The notes: generated from the letters alone by a model not told the origin. Counted from the first letter of the stretch, positions 26,729 to 35,724 are shown. The stretch: 64,000 nucleotides of DNA from Comamonas koreensis (GCF_014076495.1 NZ_CP043575.1:868001-932000); one strand, 5' to 3'. Program-made: numbers and translations.

Positions 26729-27681
26729 CGCGCTGCCGCTGCAGCCACCGCAGCACGCGGTGTGCGCCGGCCCCAGTTCATCACCGCGTTGCCCGCTAGC
26801 GCCATCGCGCCCCCGGCGAGCATGGGTGCATCGATCTGCTCGCCCAGCCACAGGGCCGAGCAGGCCACGCCAATCACCGGCACCAGGGTGATATAGCCCG
26901 ATGCCGCACCAGCGCCCAGTGCCTTGACGCCATCAAAGTACCATGCGTAAGCCAGTGCGGTAGAGCCCCAGGCCAGAAACAGCAGCGCGCCCCAGGCGGG
27001 CAGGCCCGCATCGAAGGCCTGGGCCATGCCCTGCGGCCCTTCGACCACCAGGCTGGCGGCCAGCAGCATCACGGCGCCGATGGTCGCGGTGACGGCCGTG
27101 GTGGACAGCGCATCGACCCCGGCCAGAATCGCCCGGCCCAGCAAGGTGTAGCTGACCCAGCAGGCCACGCAGCCCAGGATCAGCAGTTCGCCCCGGCCCA
27201 GGCCACCGGCCAGCAGCTGGGCTGGATCCCCATGCGAGATGACCAGCACCGCACCCAGCGCCGCCAGCGCCATGCCCAAGGCAATCGTGCGGTTGATGCG
27301 TTCCCGAAAGATCCAGGCAGCCAGCAGCAAGGTGAGCACCGGGTTGAGCGTGATGACCAGCGCCGCCTTGCTGGCGGGCAGGTACTGCAGGCCACTCAAA
27401 AAACAGGCCGCGTAACCAAATACGCCTGTAGCTGCAGCGGCGGCCATGCCCAACCAGCGCTTGGGCGACCAGTGCCTGAGCCCGGCCATGCCGCCTGCCG
27501 CATACAGCCAGACCAGCAGCACCACGGCGGCCAGTACAAAACGCAGGCCCGACGCTGCCAGTGGCGGCATGTGCTGGGCCACCATGCGGCCACTGGGCCA
27601 GGACGCGCCCCAAAGCAAGGCCATGCCCATCAAACGCAGGTGTGAGGCGGCCTGTGGGCCGAGGATATTTTGTAAATTCAT
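26725..27681 (-). CDS. EamA/DMT family transporter
   Basis: 318 residues with ten predicted membrane helices in two EamA repeats (the first begins HLRLMGMALLWGASWPSG, the second near LLILGCVACWVSYTLLGRA). DMT permeases of this type export amino acids or other metabolites. The C-terminal 3' end overlaps the LysR gene tail (26725-26728). Substrate not predictable. The gene is transcribed alone from the 289-bp gap shared with the glyoxalase-fold gene. Confidence 0.88.
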   Translation of the reverse strand: MNLQNILGPQAASHLRLMGMALLWGASWPSGRMVAQHMPPLAASGLRFVLAAVVLLVWLYAAGGMAGLRHWSPKRWLGMAAAAATGVFGYAACFLSGLQYLPASKAALVITLNPVLTLLLAAWIFRERINRTIALGMALAALGAVLVISHGDPAQLLAGGLGRGELLILGCVACWVSYTLLGRAILAGVDALSTTAVTATIGAVMLLAASLVVEGPQGMAQAFDAGLPAWGALLFLAWGSTALAYAWYFDGVKALGAGAASGYITLVPVIGVACSALWLGEQIDAPMLAGGAMALAGNAVMNWGRRTPRAAVAAAAAR

Positions 27682-27970
27682 GTGTGGATGGTGCCTGCAC
27701 CCGGCGCGCGCAACGCACGCCAGCAGGCTCGGGGCGACTATAGCGGCTGTGCGTGTTCGGTGATTGGCAGGCAGGCGACAGGTGACCAGAACCAGGGGCT
27801 AAGGACTGGCACTTGCACGGCCAGGCACTGTTGTGTGCTGGCTGCAAACCGGCCCGCGCGATGGTGGATACTGCGCGACAAGCGCCCGTTTTCAGCCGCC
27901 CGCCAGCGCCGCTATAGTGGCAGCTGCCCGATCTTTCCCCAACGTCTTACCCATCTGCAAGGAGACACCC

Positions 27971-28354
27971 ATGTTCAGCCACATCATGCTCGGCACCAGC
28001 GATCTGGAGAAATCACGCCAGTTCTACGACGCCTTCCTCGCCGAGTTGGGCGTGCCCCCGGGTGCCGCCAACAAGAACCGCTATTTCTGGCGCGCCAATG
28101 GCGGCACCTTCAGCGTCAGCACCCCCATCAATGGCGAGGCAGCCACTATCGGCAATGGCAGCACGACTGGCTTTGCCGCCAGCAGCACCGAGCAGGTCGA
28201 CCAGGCCCATGCGGTGGGCCTGGCCCATGGCGGCGTGGCCTGTGAAGACCCACCGGGCTGGCGCGGCGAAGGCCCTGCGGCCCTGTACCTGGCCTACCTG
28301 CGCGACCCGGATGGCAACAAGCTCTGCCTGGCCTACCGCCAGCCCAAGGTTTAA
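27971..28354 (+). CDS. VOC family protein (glyoxalase/bleomycin-resistance fold)
   Basis: 127 residues from ATG 27971, set by AAGGAGA at 27959-27965; an in-frame extension to 27833 is not needed for the fold. It is a single VOC domain: FSHIMLGTSDLEKSRQFYDAFL at the start and AYLRDPDGNKLCLAYR at the end. His4 and the Glu/Asp in the last strand would be metal ligands. Proteins like this (YaeR/PA2721-type) have been named lactoylglutathione lyases without proof. A bidirectional terminator follows. Confidence 0.85.
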   Translation: MFSHIMLGTSDLEKSRQFYDAFLAELGVPPGAANKNRYFWRANGGTFSVSTPINGEAATIGNGSTTGFAASSTEQVDQAHAVGLAHGGVACEDPPGWRGEGPAALYLAYLRDPDGNKLCLAYRQPKV

Positions 28355-28369
28355 ACCTCCAAAAGCAAA

Positions 28370-28394
28370 AACGCCCCGCAAGCTGCGGGGCGTT
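28370..28394. terminator. Bidirectional terminator between convergent genes
   Basis: AACGCCCCGCA, loop AGC, TGCGGGGCGTT: an 11-bp perfect stem. On the minus strand it is followed by TTTTTGCTTTT, a strong terminator for the Bcr/CflA gene; on the plus strand the T-run is weak (GTCGTT). Confidence 0.85.
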
Positions 28395-28418
28395 GTCGTT
28401 AGAGGTCGTTGGCAGGCA

Positions 28419-29615
28419 TCAGACCCGGGCGCCGCGCCGGCCGCCCAAGGTGATCCAGGTCAGCAGCACGCCGCACAGCGCGCCGGTGGCCATGCCCACC
28501 ACCATCGGCAGCGGTTTGCCGCTGGAGAACAGGCCCACGATCTGCATGGCGACCGCGCCGGTCAGCATCTGCAAGGTGCCCAGCAAGGCCGAGGCTGTGC
28601 CGGCAATCTGGCCATGCGCCTCCAGCGCCAGCACCGAAGTCGTGGGGATCACCAGGCCCATCAAGCCGCTGGCGACAAAGTACAGGCCAATCAACACGGC
28701 GAGCTGGTCGCCACCCACCAGGTAGTAGGCCAGCAGGCAGCACATCACCACACCGCTGGCGGTAGCGGCCAGCTTGACAACGGGCACCAGGCCAAAGCGC
28801 TTGCCCAGCATGCCGGTAAACTGCGCCGCGCCAATAAAGGCAATCGCATTGAATGCAAAGGCCATGCTGTACTGCGTGGTGCTGAGGCCGTAGTGGTTGA
28901 TCAGCACAAAGGGCGAGCCGGCCAGGTAGACAAAGAAACCGGCCATCGCGCAGGCGCCGATAAACACCAGGCCCAGGTAGTGCCAGTCGCGCAGCAGCAG
29001 GCCATAGGCCTGGAGCACACCGCCCAGGCTGCTGTCCACGCCGTTGTTGGATGCGCGCGTCTCGGGCAGGCCGCGCGCCATGGCCACCATGCCGATCAGC
29101 GCGGCCACTGCCACCACCCAGAACACCATGCGCCAGCCGCCGATTGCAATCACCCCGCTGCCGGCCAGCGGCGCGAGGATGGGCGAGACGCTGAAGACCA
29201 GCATCAGCAGCGACATCATGCGCGCGGCCTCGTGGCCGGTGTGCAGATCACGCACCACCGCGCGCGGAATGGCCATGCCCGCTGCGGCACCCAGGCCCTG
29301 GATAAAGCGCAGCACCACCAGCGTGTGGATGTCCTGCGCCAGCGCGCAGCCGACACTGGCCAGCACAAAAATCGCCAGGCCCAGGTAGAGCGGCTTCTTG
29401 CGGCCCCACATATCGGCCAGGGTGCCAAACAGCGGCTGGCCCACGCCCAGCGCCAGGAAGAAGGCCGTCAGGCTGGCCTGCACGGCCCCGACGGGCGCTT
29501 GCAGGCTGGCGCCAATCTGCGGCAGGGCCGGCAGGTACATGTCGATGGCAAAGGGGCCAATGGCGGATAGCAGGCCCAGGATAAACACCAGGCGCAGAGA
29601 AATGGATGAAGGCAT
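28419..29615 (-). CDS. Bcr/CflA family multidrug efflux MFS transporter
   Basis: 398 residues if started at ATG 29615; a GTG at 29630 would add five. Twelve membrane helices. The DHA1 signatures are clear: GPFAIDMYLPALPQI in helix 1, GTLADMWGRKKPLYLGL between helices 2 and 3, and RFIQGLGAAAGMAIPRAVVRD in helix 4. Members export bicyclomycin, chloramphenicol, sulfonamides or cysteine. It is an inner-membrane proton antiporter; specificity cannot be read from sequence. Single gene ending at a strong terminator. Confidence 0.9.
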   Translation of the reverse strand: MPSSISLRLVFILGLLSAIGPFAIDMYLPALPQIGASLQAPVGAVQASLTAFFLALGVGQPLFGTLADMWGRKKPLYLGLAIFVLASVGCALAQDIHTLVVLRFIQGLGAAAGMAIPRAVVRDLHTGHEAARMMSLLMLVFSVSPILAPLAGSGVIAIGGWRMVFWVVAVAALIGMVAMARGLPETRASNNGVDSSLGGVLQAYGLLLRDWHYLGLVFIGACAMAGFFVYLAGSPFVLINHYGLSTTQYSMAFAFNAIAFIGAAQFTGMLGKRFGLVPVVKLAATASGVVMCCLLAYYLVGGDQLAVLIGLYFVASGLMGLVIPTTSVLALEAHGQIAGTASALLGTLQMLTGAVAMQIVGLFSSGKPLPMVVGMATGALCGVLLTWITLGGRRGARV

Positions 29616-29791
29616 ACAGGTTGCAGACACGCAGGCGGGTGGCCTGCGCGTCTTCAGGAGGAGGGTCGGTGGCGAGAAGGTGCTGTGGCACGGGCCCTGG
29701 GGCTCAGGCGCCGAGGCTGGGGGTCCCAGCCGGAGCGTCTCGATAGCTTTCCATTATCGCACCGTCCGTCCATCGCTGCAGCGCAGGGCTT

Positions 29792-31816
29792 TCAGCCAGC
29801 GGCTGGCTGGCTGAGCCGCGCCAGATGCTGGGCGGCAAAGGCCTCGAACCAGGGCAGGCAGCCGGGGTTGGCCATGGTCTGCGGGTTCAGCACCTTGTCC
29901 GCAGGCTGGCCCAGCAGCAGCTTTTTGATCGGCAGCTCCAGCTTTTTGCCGGTCAAGGTGCGCGGCACCTCGGCCACCTGCGCGATGGTGTCGGGGATAA
30001 AGCGGGGCGACAGCGCAGTGCGTATCGCCTGCTCGATGCGGCCCTGGATGGCGGCGTCCAGCACCAGGCCCTCGCGCAGCACGACAAACAGCGGCATATA
30101 GCTGTTGCGGCCCAGGTACTCCAGGTCGATGACCATCGAATCCTGCACCTCGGGCAACGCCTCGATGGCGTTGTAGATCTCGCTGGTGCCCATGCGCAGG
30201 CCCTGGCGGTTGATGGTGGCGTCGCTGCGGCCATAGATCACGCAGCTGCCGTCACTGTTGATCTGGATCCAGTCGCCATGGCGCCAGATGCCGGGCCAGT
30301 GGTCGAAATAACTGTCCAGGTAGCGCTGCTTGCCCGGGTCGTTCCAGAAGTACAGCGGCATCGAAGGGATAGGCCGGGTGCAGACCAGCTCGCCGACCTC
30401 GTCGCGCACGGCCTGGCCTTGTTCGTTCCATGCCTCCACCGCATGGCCCAGCCAGCGGCATTGCATGCGGCCGGGCGCCTGGGGCAGGCTGCGGTTGCCG
30501 CCGATGAAGGCGCCACAAAAATCGGTACCGCCGGAGATATTGCACCAGAACACCTCACCGGCACCGGCTGCCTGCAGCTGGGCGCTGCCCCAGCGCTGCA
30601 CCTCGGGTGCCAGCGGCGAGCCGGTGCTGCCCAAGGTGCGCACCTGCTGCAGGCCAGCGATGGCACCCACGTCGAGGCCGGCCTTCATGCAGTTGCTGAA
30701 ATAAGCGGCCCCCGCGCCAAAGATGGTGGTGTGGTGGCGCGCGGCAAAGCGCCACAGCACGCCCCAGTCGGGCTGGCTGCTGCTGCCGGCCGGGTGGCCG
30801 TCGAAGATGGTGATCGTGGTGCCAAACAGCAGGCCGCTGACCTGGATGTTCCACATCACCCAGCCGGTGGAGCTGTACCAGAGAAAGCGCTCGCCCGCAT
30901 GGCTGTCGCTGTAGCTGGCGCCCAGGTCGTTGTGCAACCCCGCCACATGCAAGGCCAGCAGGATGCCGCCAGTGCCATGCACGATGGGCTTGGGCAGGCC
31001 GGTGGTGCCGCTGGAGTAGACGATCCAGATCGGGTGGTCAAACGGCAGCCATTCGGGCTCGAACGCCGCGACGGCCTGCGCGTCCTGGCCGGTGGTGGCC
31101 CAAGCCCAGCTGTGGCTGCCTACCGGCGCGGCGGCATAGGGGCTTTGCACAATGAGGCAGTGCTGCACGGTGGGCAGCTCGGCCAGCAGTGCCTGCACCA
31201 CGGCACTGCGGTCCAGCGGCTTGCCGCCGTAGTAGACGCCATCGACGGCGATCAAGGCCTTGGGCTCGATCTGCTTGAAGCGGTCCACCACGGCAGCCAC
31301 GCCCATGTCGGGGGCGCAGACGCTCCAGACCGCGCCGAGGCTGACGCAGGCCAGCATCGCGACCACCGTCTCGGGGATATTGGGCATATAGGCGGCCACG
31401 CGGTCGCCCCGGCCAATGCCCAGGCTGCGCAGCGCCACCGCAACCGAGGCCACCTGGCGCTGCAGCTCGGGCCAGGCCATCTCGCGCACCTGGCCGAGTT
31501 CGTTGTCGCTGACGATCGCTGGCACCCCGGCCTGCTGGGCCGCTGCCGTGTGGCGCAGCAGCTGGCGCGCCAGGCTGACCTGGGCGCCGCTGAACCAGCG
31601 CGCATCGGGCATGGCATCGTCGCTCAGCACCTCGGTGATCGGCGTAGGAGATTCAAGCTGGTAGTAGTCCCAGATGCTGAGCCAGAAATCGGCCAGATGC
31701 GCCACCGACCAGGCATGCATGGCCTCGTAGTCGTCAAAGTGCAGGCCATGCTGCTGGCTGAGCCATTGCGCGTAGTGCTCGATCTGGGGCAGGGGGGAGG
31801 GGGCAGAGGTGGTCAT
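29792..31816 (-). CDS. aacS: Acetoacetate--CoA ligase
   Basis: 674 residues, the usual length. An ANL-superfamily enzyme that activates acetoacetate to acetoacetyl-CoA with ATP. The P-loop YSSGTTGLPKPIVHG, the A5 segment WNISGGTDFCGAFIGG-like region, and the A8 hinge YGRSDATINRQGLRMGTSEIY with C-terminal catalytic Lys in TLTGKKLELPIKK are intact. The N-terminal ACAS_N segment (DYEAMHAWSVAHLADFW) separates it from acyl-CoA synthetases at large. It would use acetoacetate from ketone bodies, poly-hydroxybutyrate breakdown or leucine catabolism. It stands alone. Confidence 0.92.
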   Translation of the reverse strand: MTTSAPSPLPQIEHYAQWLSQQHGLHFDDYEAMHAWSVAHLADFWLSIWDYYQLESPTPITEVLSDDAMPDARWFSGAQVSLARQLLRHTAAAQQAGVPAIVSDNELGQVREMAWPELQRQVASVAVALRSLGIGRGDRVAAYMPNIPETVVAMLACVSLGAVWSVCAPDMGVAAVVDRFKQIEPKALIAVDGVYYGGKPLDRSAVVQALLAELPTVQHCLIVQSPYAAAPVGSHSWAWATTGQDAQAVAAFEPEWLPFDHPIWIVYSSGTTGLPKPIVHGTGGILLALHVAGLHNDLGASYSDSHAGERFLWYSSTGWVMWNIQVSGLLFGTTITIFDGHPAGSSSQPDWGVLWRFAARHHTTIFGAGAAYFSNCMKAGLDVGAIAGLQQVRTLGSTGSPLAPEVQRWGSAQLQAAGAGEVFWCNISGGTDFCGAFIGGNRSLPQAPGRMQCRWLGHAVEAWNEQGQAVRDEVGELVCTRPIPSMPLYFWNDPGKQRYLDSYFDHWPGIWRHGDWIQINSDGSCVIYGRSDATINRQGLRMGTSEIYNAIEALPEVQDSMVIDLEYLGRNSYMPLFVVLREGLVLDAAIQGRIEQAIRTALSPRFIPDTIAQVAEVPRTLTGKKLELPIKKLLLGQPADKVLNPQTMANPGCLPWFEAFAAQHLARLSQPAAG

Positions 31817-32561
31817 GGCAAAAGAAAAAGCGTAGCCCGAGCGTACGCAAAGCGGCGCGCGCTTGCATGGGGGTTAGCACGCAAGCTGTCACCCTGGCAG
31901 CAGGTGCGCTGTTTCTGGTCCCAGGGCCTCCGGCATCCTGATTTGCAATGTTATTTTTTGTCAGTTGCATCCCGCTTTTTACGACAGCAGGGCATCGCTA
32001 GCTGGCACAATTCGCGCCCGGGTGCTGACGGGTGCCTTTCGTTTTTTCCTACACAGCGCTTGCGGGCCCGCAGGCGATCATCGCCATGCAGGCTTGGCAC
32101 AGCGTGCGAAGCAGGCAGGGGCCCCGGGCGCAGACCCAGCGGGCCAGGCAAGGCAGAGGGGATGGACGGCGAGGAGCGGGCGTGCTGGGCCACCAGGCGC
32201 AGCGCTGCAAGGTGACTGCAAGATGGACGCATTTGCGGTGCATTGGTCACAAAATAAAGCATCCACGCCGGAACTAAATCGATAGGCTCGGGTTCTCAAT
32301 CGTCGCGCTCTGGCGCATGGTTGGTATTCCCTGCATGCCCTGGAGACCAGCGGCCATGCGGGGACCACAAAGCCCGATGGGTCAGCTTTCGTGCCACTTG
32401 GCGCGTTAAGCACTGATGTTTAATTCCCAGCAAGCGCTGGTTGGCCAGCCTCCGGGCCTGCACCAAAACAGCGCAACAAATGACACCAAGTCTGGGAGCG
32501 CAACAACGGCTGAGGCCTTGTTGCGGTTAGATGGAGATCTTTGGTTTTGTCTGGATTCCGT
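31817..32561. other. 745-bp region without a recognisable gene
   Basis: Divergent gap between acetoacetate-CoA ligase and the acyltransferase. Short open frames exist on both strands (for example 31951-32262 minus and 31965-32285 plus), but their translations are Arg/Pro/Ala-rich, lack any recognisable fold or strong ribosome site, and overlap each other. I found no tRNA cloverleaf or terminator-flanked RNA. It may hold long promoters, an unrecognised small RNA or a decayed gene. Confidence 0.5.
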
Positions 32562-33617
32562 ATGAAATACAACCCTGCGCTCGATGGTATGCGCGCAGTG
32601 GCAATCGTCCTGGTGTTCCTGTCACACGCCCATGCGCCGATGTTTGATGGCGCGTTTTTTGGCGTGGACCTGTTCTTTGTGCTCAGCGGGTTTTTGATCA
32701 CGTCGCTGCTGCTGAAAGAACACCAGCAATCGGGCCGGCTTGACTTCTGGCGCTTTTACAAGCGCCGCTTTTTGCGCCTGGGCCCGGCCTTGCTGCTGTT
32801 TCTGGCCGCCTACTGGCTGTTTGCGCCGCTGATCTGGCCCGGTCTCGATGATGTGAACCAGGACGTGGTGGTCTCTGCGCTGTACCTGGCCGACTACGGC
32901 ATCGCCTTTTTTGACAGCCCGGACACCTTGCTGCACATGTGGTCGCTGTCGGTGGAAGAGCACTTCTACCTGGTCTGGCCGCCGCTCTTGGTGCTGCTGC
33001 TGGCGCATACCGCGCGCAAGCAGCTGTGGCGCCCGGTGCTGCTGCTGGTGGCGCTGATGTTTGTCTGGCGCGCCTACTGGGTGGTCCAGGGCCAGCACTT
33101 CTACGAAATCTTCTTCCGCTTTGACACCCGCGCCACCGGCATGCTGCTGGGCAGCGCGCTGGCCGCTGTGGCCGTGCACCGCCCCGAGTGGATGGATGCG
33201 CTGCATGCACGCCAAAAATACCTGCTGTGGCTGCTGCCGGTGCTGCCCTTTGCCGTGATTGGCTACGGGTGGGACGACGCCGGTGCGCTGCTCTGGGGCT
33301 TTGCGCTGGTGGAACTGGTGGCCGCTGCCATCATCGTTGCCGTGAGCAAGCAAAAGGGTGTGCTGTTCGACATGCTGAGCCTGCCGGCCCTGGTCTGGGT
33401 GGGCAAGATGTCCTACGGCATCTACCTCTGGCACTACCCTGTTGTGCGCCTGCTGCGCGCCCACACCGACTGGCAGTGGGTGGTGATCCTGGGCCTGCCG
33501 ATCTCGGCCGCGTTTGCCGCGCTGTCCTTCTACACCATCGAGCGCTGGGCGCTGGGTCTGCGTGACCGCTCCAGCAGCAAGCCAGTGCAGCAGCCTGCCG
33601 GCTCGCGCACCGCATAA
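32562..33617 (+). CDS. Acyltransferase family 3 membrane protein (OafA/YrhL type)
   Basis: 351 residues from ATG 32562; a TTG at 32541 with GGAG upstream is a possible alternative. About ten membrane helices. The family motifs are LDGMRAVAIVLVFLSHAH (with the catalytic-type His), GVDLFFVLSGFLIT, RRFLRLGPALL and HMWSLSVEEHFYLVWP. These enzymes transfer acetyl or other acyl groups to surface polysaccharides, lipids or exported small molecules. No polysaccharide genes are adjacent, so the acceptor is unknown. A terminator follows. Confidence 0.88.
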   Translation: MKYNPALDGMRAVAIVLVFLSHAHAPMFDGAFFGVDLFFVLSGFLITSLLLKEHQQSGRLDFWRFYKRRFLRLGPALLLFLAAYWLFAPLIWPGLDDVNQDVVVSALYLADYGIAFFDSPDTLLHMWSLSVEEHFYLVWPPLLVLLLAHTARKQLWRPVLLLVALMFVWRAYWVVQGQHFYEIFFRFDTRATGMLLGSALAAVAVHRPEWMDALHARQKYLLWLLPVLPFAVIGYGWDDAGALLWGFALVELVAAAIIVAVSKQKGVLFDMLSLPALVWVGKMSYGIYLWHYPVVRLLRAHTDWQWVVILGLPISAAFAALSFYTIERWALGLRDRSSSKPVQQPAGSRTA

Positions 33618-33632
33618 GCGGCGGTCACCCAG

Positions 33633-33662
33633 AACAAAGCCGGGCCTTGCCCGGCTTTGTTG
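33633..33662 (+). terminator. Rho-independent terminator after the acyltransferase
   Basis: AACAAAGCCGGGC, loop CTT, GCCCGGCTTTGTT followed by GTTTC: 13-bp perfect stem, 16 nt after the stop codon. Confidence 0.85.
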
Positions 33663-33720
33663 TTTCTGCAGGCTGCTGCTGCATGGTAAAAAACGGTCTT
33701 TGATTGATACAGGCTTCGCC

Positions 33721-34359
33721 ATGACCTCAGCTTCCGCACCCGCACCCGCACCCATCGCCTCTGCCGACGAGGTACTGCAATTCTGGTTGGGTAGCGCTCG
33801 CCCCAGCAACAGCGAGGCCTTGCAGCACAAGCAGCAATGGTTCAGCAAGTCCGATGCATTCGATGCGCGCATCCGTACGCATTTTGGCGTGACGGTGCAG
33901 GCGGCGCTCAAGGGTGATTTGCCTGGCTGGACAGAGGGCGTCTGGGATACGCTGGCCCGCATCATCGTGCTCGACCAGTTCACACGCAATATCTACCGGG
34001 GCACGCCCGAATCCTTTGCTGGCGACCCGCTGGCATTGCAGCTGGCGCTCGGCCTGTGCGACAGCGGCCAGGACCAGGCGCTGCCGGCAGTGGTGCGGGT
34101 ATTTGTCTATCTGCCGCTGGAGCATGCCGAGGATGCGGCCTTGCAGCAGCGCAGTGTGGACCTGTTTGCCCAGCTGCGTGACAGCCACCCCGAGCCCGCC
34201 GAGCTGCAGACCTATCTGCAAGGCACCTGGGATTACGCGCTGCGCCACCAGGCCGTCATCACCCGCTTTGGGCGTTTTCCGCACCGCAATGCGATCTTGG
34301 GCCGCCGCAGCACCGCCGAAGAGCTGCACTATCTGGCCCAGCCCGGGGCGGGATTCTGA
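33721..34359 (+). CDS. DUF924 family protein
   Basis: 212 residues from ATG 33721. DUF924 family, a tetratricopeptide-like all-helical cytosolic fold. Conserved features seen here: EVLQFWLG at the N-terminus, LARIIVLDQFTRNIYRGTP, FVYLPLEHAED and ALRHQAVITRFGRFPHRNAILGR near the C-terminus. The biochemical function is unknown. The first ten residues are an Ala/Pro repeat. A promoter is expected in the 60 nt between the upstream terminator and the start. Confidence 0.87.
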   Translation: MTSASAPAPAPIASADEVLQFWLGSARPSNSEALQHKQQWFSKSDAFDARIRTHFGVTVQAALKGDLPGWTEGVWDTLARIIVLDQFTRNIYRGTPESFAGDPLALQLALGLCDSGQDQALPAVVRVFVYLPLEHAEDAALQQRSVDLFAQLRDSHPEPAELQTYLQGTWDYALRHQAVITRFGRFPHRNAILGRRSTAEELHYLAQPGAGF

Positions 34360-34469
34360 ACTTTTAGCGCAAGCACAGTAGCCCTTGTCTCACAGACGCG
34401 GGGCTGCGGCGGGTTTACCTTGGAGGGGTACTGTTTACAAAACAACCTCCCACAAAAAAGGAAGCCACG

Positions 34470-35012
34470 ATGCCAGATAAATCCCGCACCCCGCTGGCGC
34501 TTGATACCAAGCGTCTCGACGCCGCCAAGAAGAGCCTGGAAGAAGGCGCTGTGCTGCCCGATGACTCTCCATACCGTGAGGACATCATCCGTCTGCTCAA
34601 CGATTCGCTGGCCACCGAGCTGGTCTGCATCCTGCGCTACAAGCGCCACCATTTCACCGCGACGGGCCTGGAATCGCCGGCCATTGCAGAAGAGTTCTTG
34701 GTACATGCGCAAGAAGAGCAGGCCCATGCCGACCGTATTGCGACCCGCATCGTGCAGCTGGGCGGCGAGCCCGACTTCAACCCCGACAGTCTGACGGCCC
34801 GCAGCCATGCCGACTACAACGACGACATGGACCTGCACTCGATGATCCGCTCCAACCTGGTGGCCGAGCGCGTCGCCATCGAGGCCTATACGCAGATGGT
34901 TGATCTGATCGGTGACAAGGACCACACCACGCGCCGCCTGATCGAGCAGATTCTGGAGCAGGAGCAAGAGCACGCCGATGAGCTGTCCGATTGGATGAAA
35001 AAGGCCCAATAA
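34470..35012 (+). CDS. Ferritin-like domain protein (bacterioferritin/Dps-related)
   Basis: 180 residues with AAAGGAAG ahead of ATG 34470. A four-helix ferritin-like bundle with the expected carboxylate/His ligands: Glu in LATELVCILRYKRHHF, the EEFLVHAQEEQAHADRI pair (E, ExxH) and a matching set in VAERVAIEAYTQMV and ILEQEQEHADEL. Such proteins store or detoxify iron, or have oxidase-type di-iron sites. The set of two ExxH motifs suggests an intact di-iron centre. Transcribed alone and closed by a terminator. Confidence 0.88.
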   Translation: MPDKSRTPLALDTKRLDAAKKSLEEGAVLPDDSPYREDIIRLLNDSLATELVCILRYKRHHFTATGLESPAIAEEFLVHAQEEQAHADRIATRIVQLGGEPDFNPDSLTARSHADYNDDMDLHSMIRSNLVAERVAIEAYTQMVDLIGDKDHTTRRLIEQILEQEQEHADELSDWMKKAQ

Positions 35013-35027
35013 GGGCCACCACACCCG

Positions 35028-35053
35028 AACCGCAACCGAGTTGCGGTTTTTTT
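35028..35053 (+). terminator. Rho-independent terminator after the ferritin-like gene
   Basis: AACCGCAA, loop CCGAG, TTGCGGTT with a run of seven T. It lies 15 nt past the stop; the next gene starts 22 nt later, so its transcription depends on readthrough. Confidence 0.85.
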
Positions 35054-35075
35054 ATGCCGATGGAGGAAAAGACGG

Positions 35076-35318
35076 ATGACCGATACAGAAGCAACACGCA
35101 AGAATGCCAAGCACCTGCTCTACCTGATGGTCAACGAGGAGCTGCTGCGCGCGGGCGATGGTTTGGATGCGGAATCTTTGAGCCATGTGCTGGAGCGCCA
35201 TGGCGTCAGCGCCGCAGAGCAGCAACCTGCCATGGACTATGCCTGCGAGCAAGGCTGGTTGCAGAAGGGCGAGAACGGCCAGCTGCAGATCACCGAAACC
35301 GGTTTTGCATTGGATTAA
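35076..35318 (+). CDS. Small hypothetical protein
   Basis: 80 residues, ATG 35076 preceded by GGAGGA. The composition is that of a folded, mostly helical, soluble protein (NAKHLLYLMVNEELL, then LSHVLERHGVSAAEQQ, then ACEQGWLQKGENGQLQITETG). The last part resembles the wing of a winged-helix domain. I do not recognise the family. It follows the ferritin-like gene across a terminator and precedes an unusual repeat region. Confidence 0.65.
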   Translation: MTDTEATRKNAKHLLYLMVNEELLRAGDGLDAESLSHVLERHGVSAAEQQPAMDYACEQGWLQKGENGQLQITETGFALD

Positions 35319-35363
35319 GAGCTGTGAGCACAGCCCAGCAAACCGGAGGTTTGCGGTTGAAGC

Positions 35364-35425
35364 TAGGCGTCCCCGACTAGGCGTCCCCGACTAGGCGTCT
35401 CCGACTAGGCGTCCCCGACTAGGCG
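35364..35425. repeat. Tandem 14-bp repeat, four units plus a partial fifth
   Basis: Unit TAGGCGTCCCCGAC at 35364, 35378, 35392 and 35406; the third unit has one change (TCTCC for TCCCC), and a truncated TAGGCG starts the fifth. There are no spacers, so this is a minisatellite and not a CRISPR array. Confidence 0.95.
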
Positions 35426-35523
35426 CCGAGCCGCAGACAGTACGGTAGTACGACAAGGTGAGGAGCAGCCGGCCAGGCAACGACGTATCAAGGGTTGTGG
35501 TCGCGGCGCGAGGCGTAAAAAGA

Positions 35524-35547
35524 CCACTGCCGGCGAACCGGCAGTGG
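35524..35547 (-). terminator. Perfect 10-bp hairpin, probable minus-strand terminator
   Basis: CCACTGCCGG, loop CGAA, CCGGCAGTGG. On the minus strand it is followed by TCTTTTTACG, so it could end transcripts coming from the DUF4148 genes to the right. Confidence 0.65.
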
Positions 35548-35682
35548 CTACCAAGAGCACGGCCCAGACGCAATGGGACAAGGTCTGGCCGGGCTACGCA
35601 CTAGATGCGTTTTTTTTGTGTGGCGGGCATATCCGCTGTAATTTCTCTCCAGACCCGCCCAATGGCGAAGGCCTGAAATCTG

Positions 35683-35718
35683 ACCGCTCTGCCAGCGTCT
35701 GCCTTGCAGAGCGGTTTT
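35683..35718 (+). terminator. Hairpin with T-run, plus strand
   Basis: ACCGCTCTGC (35683-35692) pairs with GCAGAGCGGT (35706-35715) across a 13-nt loop and is followed by TTTTCTTC. It ends transcripts from the left, though the only gene upstream on that strand stops at 35318, which leaves room for an unannotated small RNA. Confidence 0.6.
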
Positions 35719-35724
35719 CTTCGC

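Larger units (their letters stand above)
35319..35724. other. 406-bp repeat-rich intergenic region
   Basis: No coding sequence seen. From left to right it holds the 14-bp tandem repeats (35364-35425), a GC-rich stretch with AGTACGGTAGTACG that resembles extragenic elements I recall from other Comamonadaceae, a minus-strand terminator-like hairpin (35524-35547), an eight-T tract near 35611 and a plus-strand hairpin (35683-35718). Confidence 0.6.

Noticed and set aside
29825..32215. Plus-strand open frame of 796 codons
   Set aside because: Antisense of acetoacetate-CoA ligase over most of its length; no domain resemblance.
35364..35425. CRISPR array
   Set aside because: The 14-bp units are contiguous with no spacers and no cas genes are present.
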